The notes under the pieces: generated by a model
Seen by the model: only the letters and a program-made list of their open reading frames with translations
Told to the model about the DNA's origin: nothing
Database searches by the model: none
Assembly: GCA_964492845.1 (NCBI GenBank)
Contig: CAZBMZ010000010.1
Location: forward strand, 62,001 to 126,000
Length of the DNA: 64,000 nt
Direction of reading: 5' to 3'
Source of the DNA: JADJPF01 sp964492845
GTDB taxonomy: Bacteria > Acidobacteriota > Blastocatellia > Chloracidobacteriales > JADJPF01
Program-made: the position numbers and the translations under genes
In this document: positions 17,409-25,985 of the stretch, in pieces
How positions within the stretch are numbered: the first letter of the stretch is position 1
Layout: each line of letters begins with the position of its first letter

Positions 17409-17455
17409 GTGTTAATTTAAGCAGCACTTGATTGATTTGTGATTAATTTAAGCAG
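17409..17455 (+). repeat. Direct repeat TTAATTTAAGCAG upstream of the carboxylesterase
   Basis: TTAATTTAAGCAG occurs at 17412-17424 and 17443-17455, 31 bp apart (about three helical turns), 55 bp before the esterase ATG. The spacing suits a protein binding two sites on one DNA face. A longer form of the first copy (GTGTTAATTTAAGC) recurs at 43375-43388. No other feature is evident in the 17224-17510 gap. Confidence 0.5.
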
Positions 17456-17510
17456 TATTAAAAACCATTGTCTTTAATAACTTAGTAGCAAAATATTTAA
17501 GGAAACAACT

Positions 17511-19196
17511 ATGAGAAAATACTTACTTTTATTTGCGCTGTTAGTATGTAGCACTTTGTTGGCATCTAGTGCAATAATGAACAGCCAAAAATTTCCTGAC
17601 ATAACACCTGTTAATAACATTGATAATTCTAAACAAATAAAACCAAGTCCATTAGTAGCAAGTGATCCAGTCATGACCGAAGAAGGCCCAGTAACAGGAG
17701 AATTGCAAGATAAAAGCATTGCATTTCGTGGCATACCTTATGCGTCTGCACCAACAAATGATTTACGATGGCGACCACCTCAGCCAGCACAAGCACGAAC
17801 AAGTGTTTTAGAGGCAACTAATTTTGGCTCACCTTGCGCCCAACCTGATGGAGGAAGAATTCTTGGTAGCGAAGATTGTTTAACATTAAATATCTGGGGG
17901 CCCAAAACTAAAGAAAATGCCTTACGCCCTGTTATGTTCTTTATTCATGGTGGAGGTAATGTTACTGGTTCTTCAGATCTTACTACTTTTGGAATCCGTC
18001 TTTATGATGGCACAATTTTGACGGAAATGGGCGGAGTTGTTGTTGTAACGATTAATTATCGTTTAGGCCCACTTGGATATTTTTCGCACCCTTCTCTTAG
18101 TGCTGAAGACAAAGAAAATGGCGTGTCTGGCAATTATGGGTTGATGGATCAAATTTTCGCGCTTCAATGGGTAAAAAGAAATGTTGCTAATTTTGGCGGT
18201 GACCCAAATAACATCACAATTTTTGGTGAATCTGCTGGCGGACGTAATGTTTTAGCCCTTGTTACATCTCCAAAAGCTACTGGGTTATTTCAAAAAGCTA
18301 TTGTACAAAGTGGCGCACCACTTTTTGTGGATCAGCCCTTACGTACAGATACTAATTTAACTTCGGCTGAAGGTGTTGGTATGGGAGCATCAACTAAGCT
18401 TAGTTGTGAAAATAGTGATGATGTTGCTAGCTGTTTACGTAGTAAAACACCGCTTGAGCTATTAGCAGCATTAAATCCTGATGAACTGGGCTTTCAAGGC
18501 TTTCAATATGGCCCAATTGTTGATGGTGTAATTATTCCTGATAAAAGCACAGAACTGTTAAGAACCGGTAATTATAATCAAGTTCCATTAATGATTGGTA
18601 CTAATAAAAATGAATTTTTAAGCTTTATACCTGGCTTAGGTGTTCAACTTAACAATCAAGCTGACTATGAAGCAACTTTAAGATTAGCCTTTGGTGATAA
18701 AGCTACAGATATTGCTAGACGTTATCCAATTTCAGATTATGGTACTGCTACTTTAGCAATAGATGCTGTTTTTACAGATTTTGCTTTTCTCTGTCCTGCT
18801 CGTACTGCTGTAAGACTGGCTGCTCCTAATCAAGCAAAAACTTTTTATTACCAATTTACTCAAGTAATAAAATCTGCTCCAGCACTAGGTTCATTTCACG
18901 GGCTAGAACTTGGTTTTGTTTTCCATACAATTAGCAATGTCCGAATACTACCTATTTCTAAGAAAGAAAACAAGTTAGCTGATAGAATGGTTGGATATTG
19001 GACTAATTTTGCTAAACAAGGTGATCCTAATGGTAACGGCTTACCTAACTGGCCCGCTTATACAACTACTAATGACACAAATATTGTCTTAAATGCTAAG
19101 ATCAAAACCGCCAAAGAAACACGCAAAGCTTTTTGTGATTTTCTAAGTCAAACCATTAGTGCAGATGCTCGTTTTAGCTGTGGTTGTGGTGAATAA
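17511..19196 (+). CDS. Exported type B carboxylesterase
   Basis: A 561-residue alpha/beta-hydrolase of the carboxylesterase type B family, hydrolysing carboxylic esters. A signal peptide occupies about the first 20-25 residues. The esterase core starts with VTGELQDKSIAFRGIPYA. FIHGGG forms the oxyanion hole, Ser241 sits in FGESAGG, the acidic residue is probably in IGTNKNEF, and the catalytic His is in SFHGLELGFVF. YWTNFAKQGDPNGNGLPNWP near the end is also characteristic. TAAGGAAA precedes the ATG. The long upstream region holds a direct repeat that may regulate it. Substrate not predictable. Confidence 0.93.
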   Translation: MRKYLLLFALLVCSTLLASSAIMNSQKFPDITPVNNIDNSKQIKPSPLVASDPVMTEEGPVTGELQDKSIAFRGIPYASAPTNDLRWRPPQPAQARTSVLEATNFGSPCAQPDGGRILGSEDCLTLNIWGPKTKENALRPVMFFIHGGGNVTGSSDLTTFGIRLYDGTILTEMGGVVVVTINYRLGPLGYFSHPSLSAEDKENGVSGNYGLMDQIFALQWVKRNVANFGGDPNNITIFGESAGGRNVLALVTSPKATGLFQKAIVQSGAPLFVDQPLRTDTNLTSAEGVGMGASTKLSCENSDDVASCLRSKTPLELLAALNPDELGFQGFQYGPIVDGVIIPDKSTELLRTGNYNQVPLMIGTNKNEFLSFIPGLGVQLNNQADYEATLRLAFGDKATDIARRYPISDYGTATLAIDAVFTDFAFLCPARTAVRLAAPNQAKTFYYQFTQVIKSAPALGSFHGLELGFVFHTISNVRILPISKKENKLADRMVGYWTNFAKQGDPNGNGLPNWPAYTTTNDTNIVLNAKIKTAKETRKAFCDFLSQTISADARFSCGCGE

Positions 19197-19208
19197 TTAA
19201 TTTTTCGT

Positions 19209-19249
19209 TTTAGCTAATATGCTAGCAACCTTCTAGCATATTAGCTAAA
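19209..19249 (+). terminator. Long perfect hairpin after the carboxylesterase
   Basis: A 17-bp perfect stem (TTTAGCTAATATGCTAG and its complement) with loop CAACCTT lies 12 bp after the stop. As with the hairpin after lexA, no T-tract follows, so it may be a non-canonical terminator or an mRNA 3'-end structure. Confidence 0.5.
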
Positions 19250-19298
19250 TCCCACCTTATCTTAATTAATACTTATTTAGGAAGGCTAGAAATAACAC

Positions 19299-19634
19299 AT
19301 GAAAAAGTTTATTTTTAATAAAAAAGTCTATTTACCTTTAATAATAACTACTCTTTTTCTTGCAATATCTTTTAGTTTTTCTTCTGTCAATGCAGGTCAA
19401 GAGGATTGTTTAGAGAAATGCCAAGACGACGCTGATTACCAAAGATTTAAGAAAGAAATGGCTACAGGCTCTACTACAGCTAGATATTGTATGGACGCAT
19501 CGCTTTATAATTGTGCTGTAAGTCGTTGTGGAAAAACTGCTGAGAAAAAAACCTACTTTAAAGACAATCGAGATAAAGAGTTAGCCAAAGCCAAGCGTGC
19601 TGGTAGAGATTGTGCTATTGCACTTGCAGAATAA
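19299..19634 (+). CDS. Small exported cysteine-rich protein
   Basis: A 111-residue protein with a clear signal peptide (Lys-rich start, hydrophobic core, cleavage probably after SSVNA). The mature part has six cysteines (DCLEKC, YC, NC, RC, DC), an even number that fits disulfides in the periplasm, and many Lys/Asp/Glu residues. No family recognised. It is separated from the esterase by the long hairpin, and the type III PKS follows 133 bp later. Presence of a signal peptide and paired cysteines makes it a credible gene. Confidence 0.65.
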   Translation: MKKFIFNKKVYLPLIITTLFLAISFSFSSVNAGQEDCLEKCQDDADYQRFKKEMATGSTTARYCMDASLYNCAVSRCGKTAEKKTYFKDNRDKELAKAKRAGRDCAIALAE

Positions 19635-19767
19635 ATACCCCTAACTCTAATTTCCTTACGGCTATTTATCAATAATTTATCTGTATTGGCTTTTTATTAA
19701 CTACTACCATACTTTAGAATCAAAGTTCTCCCTTAGCCTTTTAACTTAAATGTGGTGGTAGTCATTA

Positions 19768-21000
19768 ATGCTAGAAACTCTAAAAAGTGTTGTAGCAAAA
19801 GAAAATAAATTTCTTGAGCAAAACAAAAAATTCACTCCTGTTTTAGCTAATTTTGCTCCAATCACTCTGATTCCACCACTACCACAACAAAATTTACTAG
19901 ATACTTTTGCTGAACTTGCTGCTTTAGCCAATCATTCACTTGAAGCAAATGAGGTAAAAGAAAAAATCTATCATTATGGAGTTTCGCCAAAAACTATACA
20001 AAAACGCCAGGTAAATATACTTGGTTATTTACAAGAAAATAAAGAATTTCTTAATAATATAAGTATTGACGATATAGCAATTTTTGATAGCCCTAAAACT
20101 AAGCCTGAAGGAAAAAATTTAGCAGAGCGAATGCAGTTTTTTGGCAAAGTAGTTGATGAAATACTGGCTAAAGCTTATCTACTCAACACTTTACCCCCAG
20201 ATGATATTATTCATGTAAGCTGTTCAGGTTATCTTGCCCCTAGTCCAGTAGAAAAACTAGTCTCAATACGATCTTGGACTAATACTACAGTAACACATTC
20301 TTATCATATGGGTTGTTATGGTTCTTTGCCTGCTTTAAGAATGGCAACAGGCTTTTTAGCTGCTTCTCAACTAGGTTTAGGCAAAGCTAAAACACAAATT
20401 GATATTGTGCATACAGAATTTTTAACCTTACATCTTAGCTTAGTAAATTTAACTCCAAGAGATATACTAGCAATGACTCTTTTTGGAGATGGGTTTATTA
20501 AATATTCGCTTTACCCTAAAGAAATTTTTCAAATGCAAAACACTTACGGACTAGAAATTTTAGCTCTAAAAGAAACTATTATCCCTAATACCTTATCAGA
20601 AATGCTTTGGAATCTTTCTAGTCATAATTTTGAAATGATACTTTCTAAAAAGATTCCTTTTATTATTAGAGATAATATTTTGCCTTTTGTAGAAAGTTTA
20701 ATGTTAGAAGTAGGGCTTGATTTTGCTAAGGACAAAGAAAAAGTTTTGTTTGCTATTCATCCCGGCGGGCCAAAAATCATTGAGTTTATTCAGCGTAGCT
20801 TAAAACTTAATCCAGAACAAGTTGCATTTAGTCAAGAAATCTTAAGTAATTTTGGGAATATGTCATCAGCAACGCTACCCTATATTTGGGAAAAAATTCT
20901 TGCTAGCAATGAAATTCCTGTAGATACATTAATATTAAGTATAGCCTTTGGCCCTGGGCTTACTGCCGTAGGAGCTATTATGAGAAAGACTATTTCCTAG
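19768..21000 (+). CDS. Type III polyketide synthase (chalcone synthase-like)
   Basis: A 410-residue thiolase-fold condensing enzyme that extends an acyl-CoA starter with malonyl-CoA. The type III PKS triad is visible: Cys183 in HMGCYGSLPALR, His331 in IHPGGPKI and Asn364 in NFGNMSSATL. GFGPGL-like SIAFGPGLTAVGAIM near the end is the family C-terminal loop. Length is close to the usual 350-400. No cyclase, methyltransferase or other PKS tailoring gene is adjacent, so the product (pyrone, resorcinol or other) cannot be guessed. Its stop shares CTAG with the convergent khpA gene. Confidence 0.85.
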   Translation: MLETLKSVVAKENKFLEQNKKFTPVLANFAPITLIPPLPQQNLLDTFAELAALANHSLEANEVKEKIYHYGVSPKTIQKRQVNILGYLQENKEFLNNISIDDIAIFDSPKTKPEGKNLAERMQFFGKVVDEILAKAYLLNTLPPDDIIHVSCSGYLAPSPVEKLVSIRSWTNTTVTHSYHMGCYGSLPALRMATGFLAASQLGLGKAKTQIDIVHTEFLTLHLSLVNLTPRDILAMTLFGDGFIKYSLYPKEIFQMQNTYGLEILALKETIIPNTLSEMLWNLSSHNFEMILSKKIPFIIRDNILPFVESLMLEVGLDFAKDKEKVLFAIHPGGPKIIEFIQRSLKLNPEQVAFSQEILSNFGNMSSATLPYIWEKILASNEIPVDTLILSIAFGPGLTAVGAIMRKTIS

Positions 21001-21317
21001 TCTTCATCTACATCAATAATAGCGTCAACATCTGCTTTAGCAGCAGCAACTTTTAAGATTGTGCGAATAGTGCTAATAGTTTTTCCACCTCGGCCTAAGA
21101 GTTTTCCCATATCCGTTTTTGCTACTTTGATATTGTAATAAACCTTACCTTGTCTTTCTCTTTCTGTTACTGCTACATCATCTTTACTATCAACTAAGGT
21201 GATGATTAAAAACTCTAATAATTCTTTTAATCGATGGCGGCGGCGTGTTGGTGGACGTTCCATTCGAGGTTCTCTATAAGAAGTATCTGATTGGCCAAAT
21301 CGCGGATTTCTACGCAT
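20997..21317 (-). CDS. khpA: KH-domain RNA-binding protein KhpA
   Basis: A 106-residue RNA-binding protein. The KH domain fills the C-terminal about 75 residues: LKELLEFLIITLVDSKDDVAV, then the KH loop LLGRGGKTISTIRTILKVAA (GxxG as GRGG). KhpA works with KhpB/Jag in RNA metabolism and cell-shape control in Gram-positives; its role here is inferred. Typical KhpA has about 75-80 residues. This one has an extra Arg-rich N-terminus (MRRNPRFGQSDTSYREPRME) that may add RNA contacts. AGGAAA precedes the ATG. rpsP/rimM, frequent neighbours elsewhere, are not present. Confidence 0.88.
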   Translation of the reverse strand: MRRNPRFGQSDTSYREPRMERPPTRRRHRLKELLEFLIITLVDSKDDVAVTERERQGKVYYNIKVAKTDMGKLLGRGGKTISTIRTILKVAAAKADVDAIIDVDED

Positions 21318-21433
21318 AGTGTTTCCTAGTTACTTATTTAAATAAACTGTTTTGTGAGAAAATTTTATATTCTTATGAAGTGAGCAATGTTAGCAAAAAA
21401 TTATTTGTTGCCCTAGCCTTGTTAGCAGATCTT

Positions 21434-22219
21434 TTAAGGATTATTTATAGTCATAGACTTAACAGGTTTTGTTAAATTGGAGTTAACAAACTGCCTATAA
21501 GTCAATGCTGTAATAACTCCTCCAAAAATACTGTAAACCAACAAAAGTAAGCTTTCATATAAACCTAGCGTATTACCACTAATTAAGCGTAATAAAATAA
21601 ATACAAGAAGTAGTATTATTGGGCTAGCAATTAATAGTAAATTTATATTTTGCCCCCAACTTAGCCAACGCAAATAACGATTTTGATTAGATAGCTCAGA
21701 TAAACTTAAAAGTGCTGTGCCAAGTATTAAAAATGCAACAAAAGGAGGTTCAGGAAAAAATCCTCTTAAAGCAAAACCTATTGTTCCAGCAGCCAGTAAA
21801 ATCAAAGGCTTAACTCGAAAACTGCTAACTTTTCCAACATAATCTAAAAGTTGATATTTTAAGCTCATCCAAGTTACAGCATAAATAATAGCTATAAATC
21901 CAAGCAGTTCATAAGTTAAGAGTGTTGAAAGCGACAGACCATAACCAACAGAAAAACAAATTAGTCCAAATAACTCAACAATTAAAGCAAATTGATGTTG
22001 CCAGGGGATCTCTCTTTCTAGTAGTTGCAAGCGAGCATATTCAATAATAGCTTCTATTTCCTGATCATTAAGCTGGGGATTTTGCTGCTTTATTTGCTCA
22101 ATTCTTGCTCCATTTAGCAATGATTCTACTAGTGGCATTGCTAAAATGTTGGCACTGCGAAATGTAGGTTTACCACTAAAAATAGCAGGATCTATTACAA
22201 TTTGCTCACGCCAGCCCAT
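21434..22219 (-). CDS. DUF433 domain fused to a multi-pass membrane domain
   Basis: A 261-residue protein. Residues about 5-70 match the DUF433 pattern: DPAIFSGKPTFRSANI, LVESLLNGARIEQIKQQNPQL and EIEAIIEYARLQLLE. DUF433 is normally a stand-alone protein of about 75 residues, often an antitoxin-like DNA-binding partner. Here the rest of the protein has five or six hydrophobic helices, so the DUF433 part is tethered to the membrane. AAGGAGAG lies before the ATG. No toxin gene is adjacent. Function unknown. Confidence 0.75.
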   Translation of the reverse strand: MGWREQIVIDPAIFSGKPTFRSANILAMPLVESLLNGARIEQIKQQNPQLNDQEIEAIIEYARLQLLEREIPWQHQFALIVELFGLICFSVGYGLSLSTLLTYELLGFIAIIYAVTWMSLKYQLLDYVGKVSSFRVKPLILLAAGTIGFALRGFFPEPPFVAFLILGTALLSLSELSNQNRYLRWLSWGQNINLLLIASPIILLLVFILLRLISGNTLGLYESLLLLVYSIFGGVITALTYRQFVNSNLTKPVKSMTINNP

Positions 22220-22236
22220 TTAGTTGCTCTCCTTTT

Positions 22237-22282
22237 AATGTTTATTATTTAGTTGTTTATTTAGTTATTTATTTGTTTATTT
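22237..22282. repeat. Low-complexity TTTATTTAGTT repeats before metH
   Basis: Imperfect tandem copies of TTTATTTAGTT/TTTATTTGTT fill the divergent gap between the DUF433 protein and metH. No riboswitch fold (SAM or cobalamin) could be recognised in the 22220-22382 leader. Confidence 0.5.
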
Positions 22283-22382
22283 TTGACTTTTTCAGACTTG
22301 GGATGAAGCTTTCTATTGCCCATGCTATTATTAGTGTTTCTTAAATAAGTCAATAAATCAATAAATTTTTTGTTAGGATTTT

Positions 22383-25300
22383 ATGAAAGAAATTAATAAC
22401 GCTAGAGTAACAGCATTTAAGGAATTACTTAAACAAAGAATTTTAGTCCTTGATGGGGCAATGGGAACAAGTTTATTTGCTATGAAGCTAACGGCTGAAG
22501 ATTATGGCGGAGCAAAATATGAAGGCTGCCCCGAACATCTTAATTTTAGCAAGCCATCAGCAATTGAGCAGATCCACCGCAGTTATTTAGAGGTTGGTGC
22601 TGACATCATAGAAACCAACACTTTTGGCGGTACTTCTGTAGTGTTAGCCGAATATAACTTAGAAGATCAAACTTATGAAATTAACCTAGCTGCTGCTAAA
22701 ATTGCCCGTCGTATTGCTGATGAATATTCTAGTCCAGAAAAACCCCGTTTTGTTGCTGGTTCAATGGGGCCAACTACTAAGTCAATAGCTGTAACAGAAA
22801 GTGCAACTTTTGACCAATTATTTGAAGCTTACTATGAACAAGCAAACGCTTTGCTAGATGGCGGTGTAGACATTTTATTAGTTGAAACTGCCCTTGATAC
22901 CTTAAATATGAAAGCTGCTGGTGCAGCAATACAAAAGCTTTTTCAAGATCGCGGTGAGGCTTGGCCCTTAATGCTTTCTGCTACAATAGAAATAACAGGC
23001 AAAGCAATGTTAGCTGGTCAAAAAGCCGATGCTCTTTGCACTTCAGTTCGTCATTTTAATCCTGTTAGTATTGGTCTAAATTGTGCAACAGGCCCAAGAG
23101 ATATGACGGACGAAATCCGCACTCTATCAGCACTCGCTGACCTAGCTGTTAGCTGTGTTCCAAATGCTGGTGTTCCTCAAGAAGGCATTTTTCCTGAAAG
23201 CCCAGAAATGCTAGCCGATACATTAGGTTATTTTATGGACAAAGGCTGGTTAAATATAATTGGTGGTTGTTGTGGAACAACTCCAGCACATATCAAAGAA
23301 CTTGCTAAACTAGCTACAAATAAAAAGCCTCGTGCTATTCCCCGTTGGCAAGGAACTCAAGTTGCTGGTATAGAACACTTAAAAATTGAAGAAGAAAACC
23401 GCCCCTATCAAGTAGGCGAAAGAATGAATGTTCTTGGCAGTCGTGTCTTTAAGCAACTAATTGCTGATGGTAAATATGAAGAAGCATCAGAAGTTGGCCG
23501 AAACCAAGTAAAAGCTGGTGCAGCGATTTTAGATGTCTGTTTGCAAGACCCTGATAGAGATGAAATGCAGGATATCTTGGCTGTTTTAAGACATTTGGTT
23601 AAAAAAGTTAAAGTTCCCATTATGCTTGATTCAACTGATCATAAAATTTTTGAACAAGCATTAAAGCTAATTCAAGGAAAAGCAATTCTTAATTCTATTA
23701 ACTTAGAAAATGGCGAAGAACGTTTTGAAAAAGTTTGTCCAATTGTCCATAAATATGGTTGTGCGGTTGTGGTTGGAACAATTGACGAAGACCCGCAACA
23801 AGGCATGGGCGTTACGGTAGAGCGAAAATTAGAAATTGCTGAACGCTCCTATAACCTACTAACAGAAAAATATGGTATTCCAGCAGAAGACATTATTTTT
23901 GACCCGCTAGTTTTTCCCTGTGGGACTGGAGATGTTAACTATATTGGTTCAGCCGAAAAAACCATTAAAGGCATTACTGCAATTAAGCAAAAATTCCCCA
24001 AAACTAAGACTATTCTAGGAATTAGCAACGTTTCTTTTGGTCTACCAAATGCAGGTCGAGAGGTGCTAAATTCTGTATTTCTTTATCATTGTGTTAAAGC
24101 AGGGCTAGATTTAGCAATTGTTAACTCTCAAAAATTAGAGCGTTATCCATCAATCCCAGAAGAACAAAGAAAACTCTGTGAAGATTTAATTTTCTGGCGT
24201 GGTAATGACCCTGTAGCCGCTTTTTCCGCCTATTTCAAAGATAAAAAGTTAGTTAAGAAAGTAGTTATAGAGAATCGTACTGTAGAGCAACGTCTTGCTG
24301 ACAACATTATCCAAGGTTCAAAAGAAGGCTTAATTGATAACATAAAAGAAGCATTACAAAAGTATGAACCTTTAGGTGTTATCAATGGCCCGCTAATGGA
24401 TGGGATGAACGAAGTTGGACGACTTTTTAACAACAATGAATTAATTGTTGCTGAAGTTTTGCAAAGTGCTGAAGCCATGAAAGCGGCAGTAGCTTTTCTT
24501 GAACCGCTTATGCCTAAAGATGCTAGCAGTGTTAAGGGAAAAGTTATTCTTGCAACCGTCAAAGGCGATGTTCATGATATTGGTAAAAATTTAGTAGAAA
24601 TAATCTTAGGCAATAATGGGTATGAAATTGTTAATCTTGGTATAAAAGTAACTTCAGATAGGATTATTGAAGCTGTAAAACAACATAAACCAAATATTAT
24701 TGGACTATCAGGACTATTAGTAAAATCTACTTTAGAAATGGTCAACACAGCACAAGACTTAACTGCTGTTGGTATAACTACTCCAATTATGGTTGGTGGA
24801 GCAGCCTTAACTAAACGTTTTACCATTACTAAAATCAGACCTGCTTACCAAGGGCTAGTAGTTTACGCTAAGGATGCAATGAATGGACTAGACCTTGCAA
24901 ATAAAATTCAATCTCCAGATGGTGCTGAAGAATTAGCTAAACTAGCCATTACAGAAGCAGAAAGTATTTCTACTCCAGCAAAAGCAAGCGAATCTAGCCA
25001 AGAAAAAATGGTAATTGATTGGTCAATTTCTCTAAAACCTGCCCCAGATTATATAGAACATATAGAAGCTAATGCTTCACTAGAAGAAATTTGGGATATG
25101 GTTAACCCTAAAATGCTCTTTAACAAACACTTAGGCTTTAAGGGAAATTTTGCTGAAGCCGTCGCCGCAGGAGATGAAAAGGCCGTCAAACTACTCTCCC
25201 AAGTTGACGAAGTTAAAAAAGAAGTTCTAGAAAAAGGCTATTTCAAACCTCAAAGTATTTATAGATTTTTTAAGGCTAATTCTGAAGGTAATAATTTATT

Positions 25301-25871
25301 TATTTATGACCCAGACGGCTTGAAAATAGCCGAGTTTAATTTCCCTCGTCAATCAAAAGGCTGGCAACTTTGCATTAGTGATTTTGCTAAACCTGCATCT
25401 TTAGGAATGGGTGATGTAGCGTTTTTTGTTACTACTTGTGGACAAGGAATCCGCGAGCTATCAGAAGGATTTAAGCAAAAAGGCGAATACTTAAAATCCG
25501 TCATTTTACAGATGTTAGCAATAGAAAGCGCGGAAAGTTATGCCGAGTTAGTACATAAGAAAATCCGTCGTGCTTGGGGAATTGCCGACGATCCTAGTTT
25601 AACTAAAGAAGAAATCTTTCGTGCTGAATATCAAGGCGTTAGGGTAAGTTTTGGTTATCCTGCTTGCCCAAGACTAGAAGACCAAGCCTTGCTTTGGCAA
25701 CTACTAAAGGCTGAGCGTATTGGAGTAAATTTAACAGAAGGATTTATGATGGATCCTGAAGCAAGTGTCTCGGCACTAGTATTTCAACACCCACAAGCAC
25801 GTTATTTTGCTGTTAATGTGGAAGATGTGGCAATTTTTGAAACTAAAGTAGCTCAAACAGCCCAGCCCTAA
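22383..25871 (+). CDS. metH: Cobalamin-dependent methionine synthase
   Basis: A 1162-residue enzyme transferring the methyl group of methyltetrahydrofolate to homocysteine through B12. Domains in order: homocysteine-binding barrel (LDGAMGTSLF; zinc cysteines in GLNCATGP and GGCCGTTP), pterin-binding barrel (from about 340; ERMNVLGSR, LDSTD), B12 cap and binding domain (DVHDIGKN, whose His is the lower cobalt ligand; VGGAALTKRF), and reactivation domain (YPACPRLEDQALLW, SALVFQHPQARYF). Length is slightly under the 1227 residues of E. coli MetH but all four modules are present. The end of the gene is overlapped by a hairpin repeat. Confidence 0.97.
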   Translation: MKEINNARVTAFKELLKQRILVLDGAMGTSLFAMKLTAEDYGGAKYEGCPEHLNFSKPSAIEQIHRSYLEVGADIIETNTFGGTSVVLAEYNLEDQTYEINLAAAKIARRIADEYSSPEKPRFVAGSMGPTTKSIAVTESATFDQLFEAYYEQANALLDGGVDILLVETALDTLNMKAAGAAIQKLFQDRGEAWPLMLSATIEITGKAMLAGQKADALCTSVRHFNPVSIGLNCATGPRDMTDEIRTLSALADLAVSCVPNAGVPQEGIFPESPEMLADTLGYFMDKGWLNIIGGCCGTTPAHIKELAKLATNKKPRAIPRWQGTQVAGIEHLKIEEENRPYQVGERMNVLGSRVFKQLIADGKYEEASEVGRNQVKAGAAILDVCLQDPDRDEMQDILAVLRHLVKKVKVPIMLDSTDHKIFEQALKLIQGKAILNSINLENGEERFEKVCPIVHKYGCAVVVGTIDEDPQQGMGVTVERKLEIAERSYNLLTEKYGIPAEDIIFDPLVFPCGTGDVNYIGSAEKTIKGITAIKQKFPKTKTILGISNVSFGLPNAGREVLNSVFLYHCVKAGLDLAIVNSQKLERYPSIPEEQRKLCEDLIFWRGNDPVAAFSAYFKDKKLVKKVVIENRTVEQRLADNIIQGSKEGLIDNIKEALQKYEPLGVINGPLMDGMNEVGRLFNNNELIVAEVLQSAEAMKAAVAFLEPLMPKDASSVKGKVILATVKGDVHDIGKNLVEIILGNNGYEIVNLGIKVTSDRIIEAVKQHKPNIIGLSGLLVKSTLEMVNTAQDLTAVGITTPIMVGGAALTKRFTITKIRPAYQGLVVYAKDAMNGLDLANKIQSPDGAEELAKLAITEAESISTPAKASESSQEKMVIDWSISLKPAPDYIEHIEANASLEEIWDMVNPKMLFNKHLGFKGNFAEAVAAGDEKAVKLLSQVDEVKKEVLEKGYFKPQSIYRFFKANSEGNNLFIYDPDGLKIAEFNFPRQSKGWQLCISDFAKPASLGMGDVAFFVTTCGQGIRELSEGFKQKGEYLKSVILQMLAIESAESYAELVHKKIRRAWGIADDPSLTKEEIFRAEYQGVRVSFGYPACPRLEDQALLWQLLKAERIGVNLTEGFMMDPEASVSALVFQHPQARYFAVNVEDVAIFETKVAQTAQP

Positions 25872-25916
25872 AGGACTGAGCTATTACAAAATGCCCTTAC
25901 AGGACATTTAAGGTTC
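25859..25916 (+). repeat. Bipartite hairpin repeat, copy A, overlapping the metH stop
   Basis: AGCCCAG...CTGAGCTATT followed by CAAAATGCCCTT...AGGACATTTAAGG. It aligns along about 58 bp with copy B at 28088-28147. The first half-stem lies in the last codons of metH. Base pairing here is imperfect compared with copy B. Confidence 0.55.
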
Positions 25917-25985
25917 TACGGCTTCTTTAGAATCAATAATTTACAGAGCAAATTCCATGCATATAAATTAAATATAGGTGTGTCT

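Noticed and set aside
22220..22382. Cobalamin or SAM riboswitch before metH
   Set aside because: The leader is mostly TTTATTTAG-type repeats; no conserved riboswitch core could be recognised.
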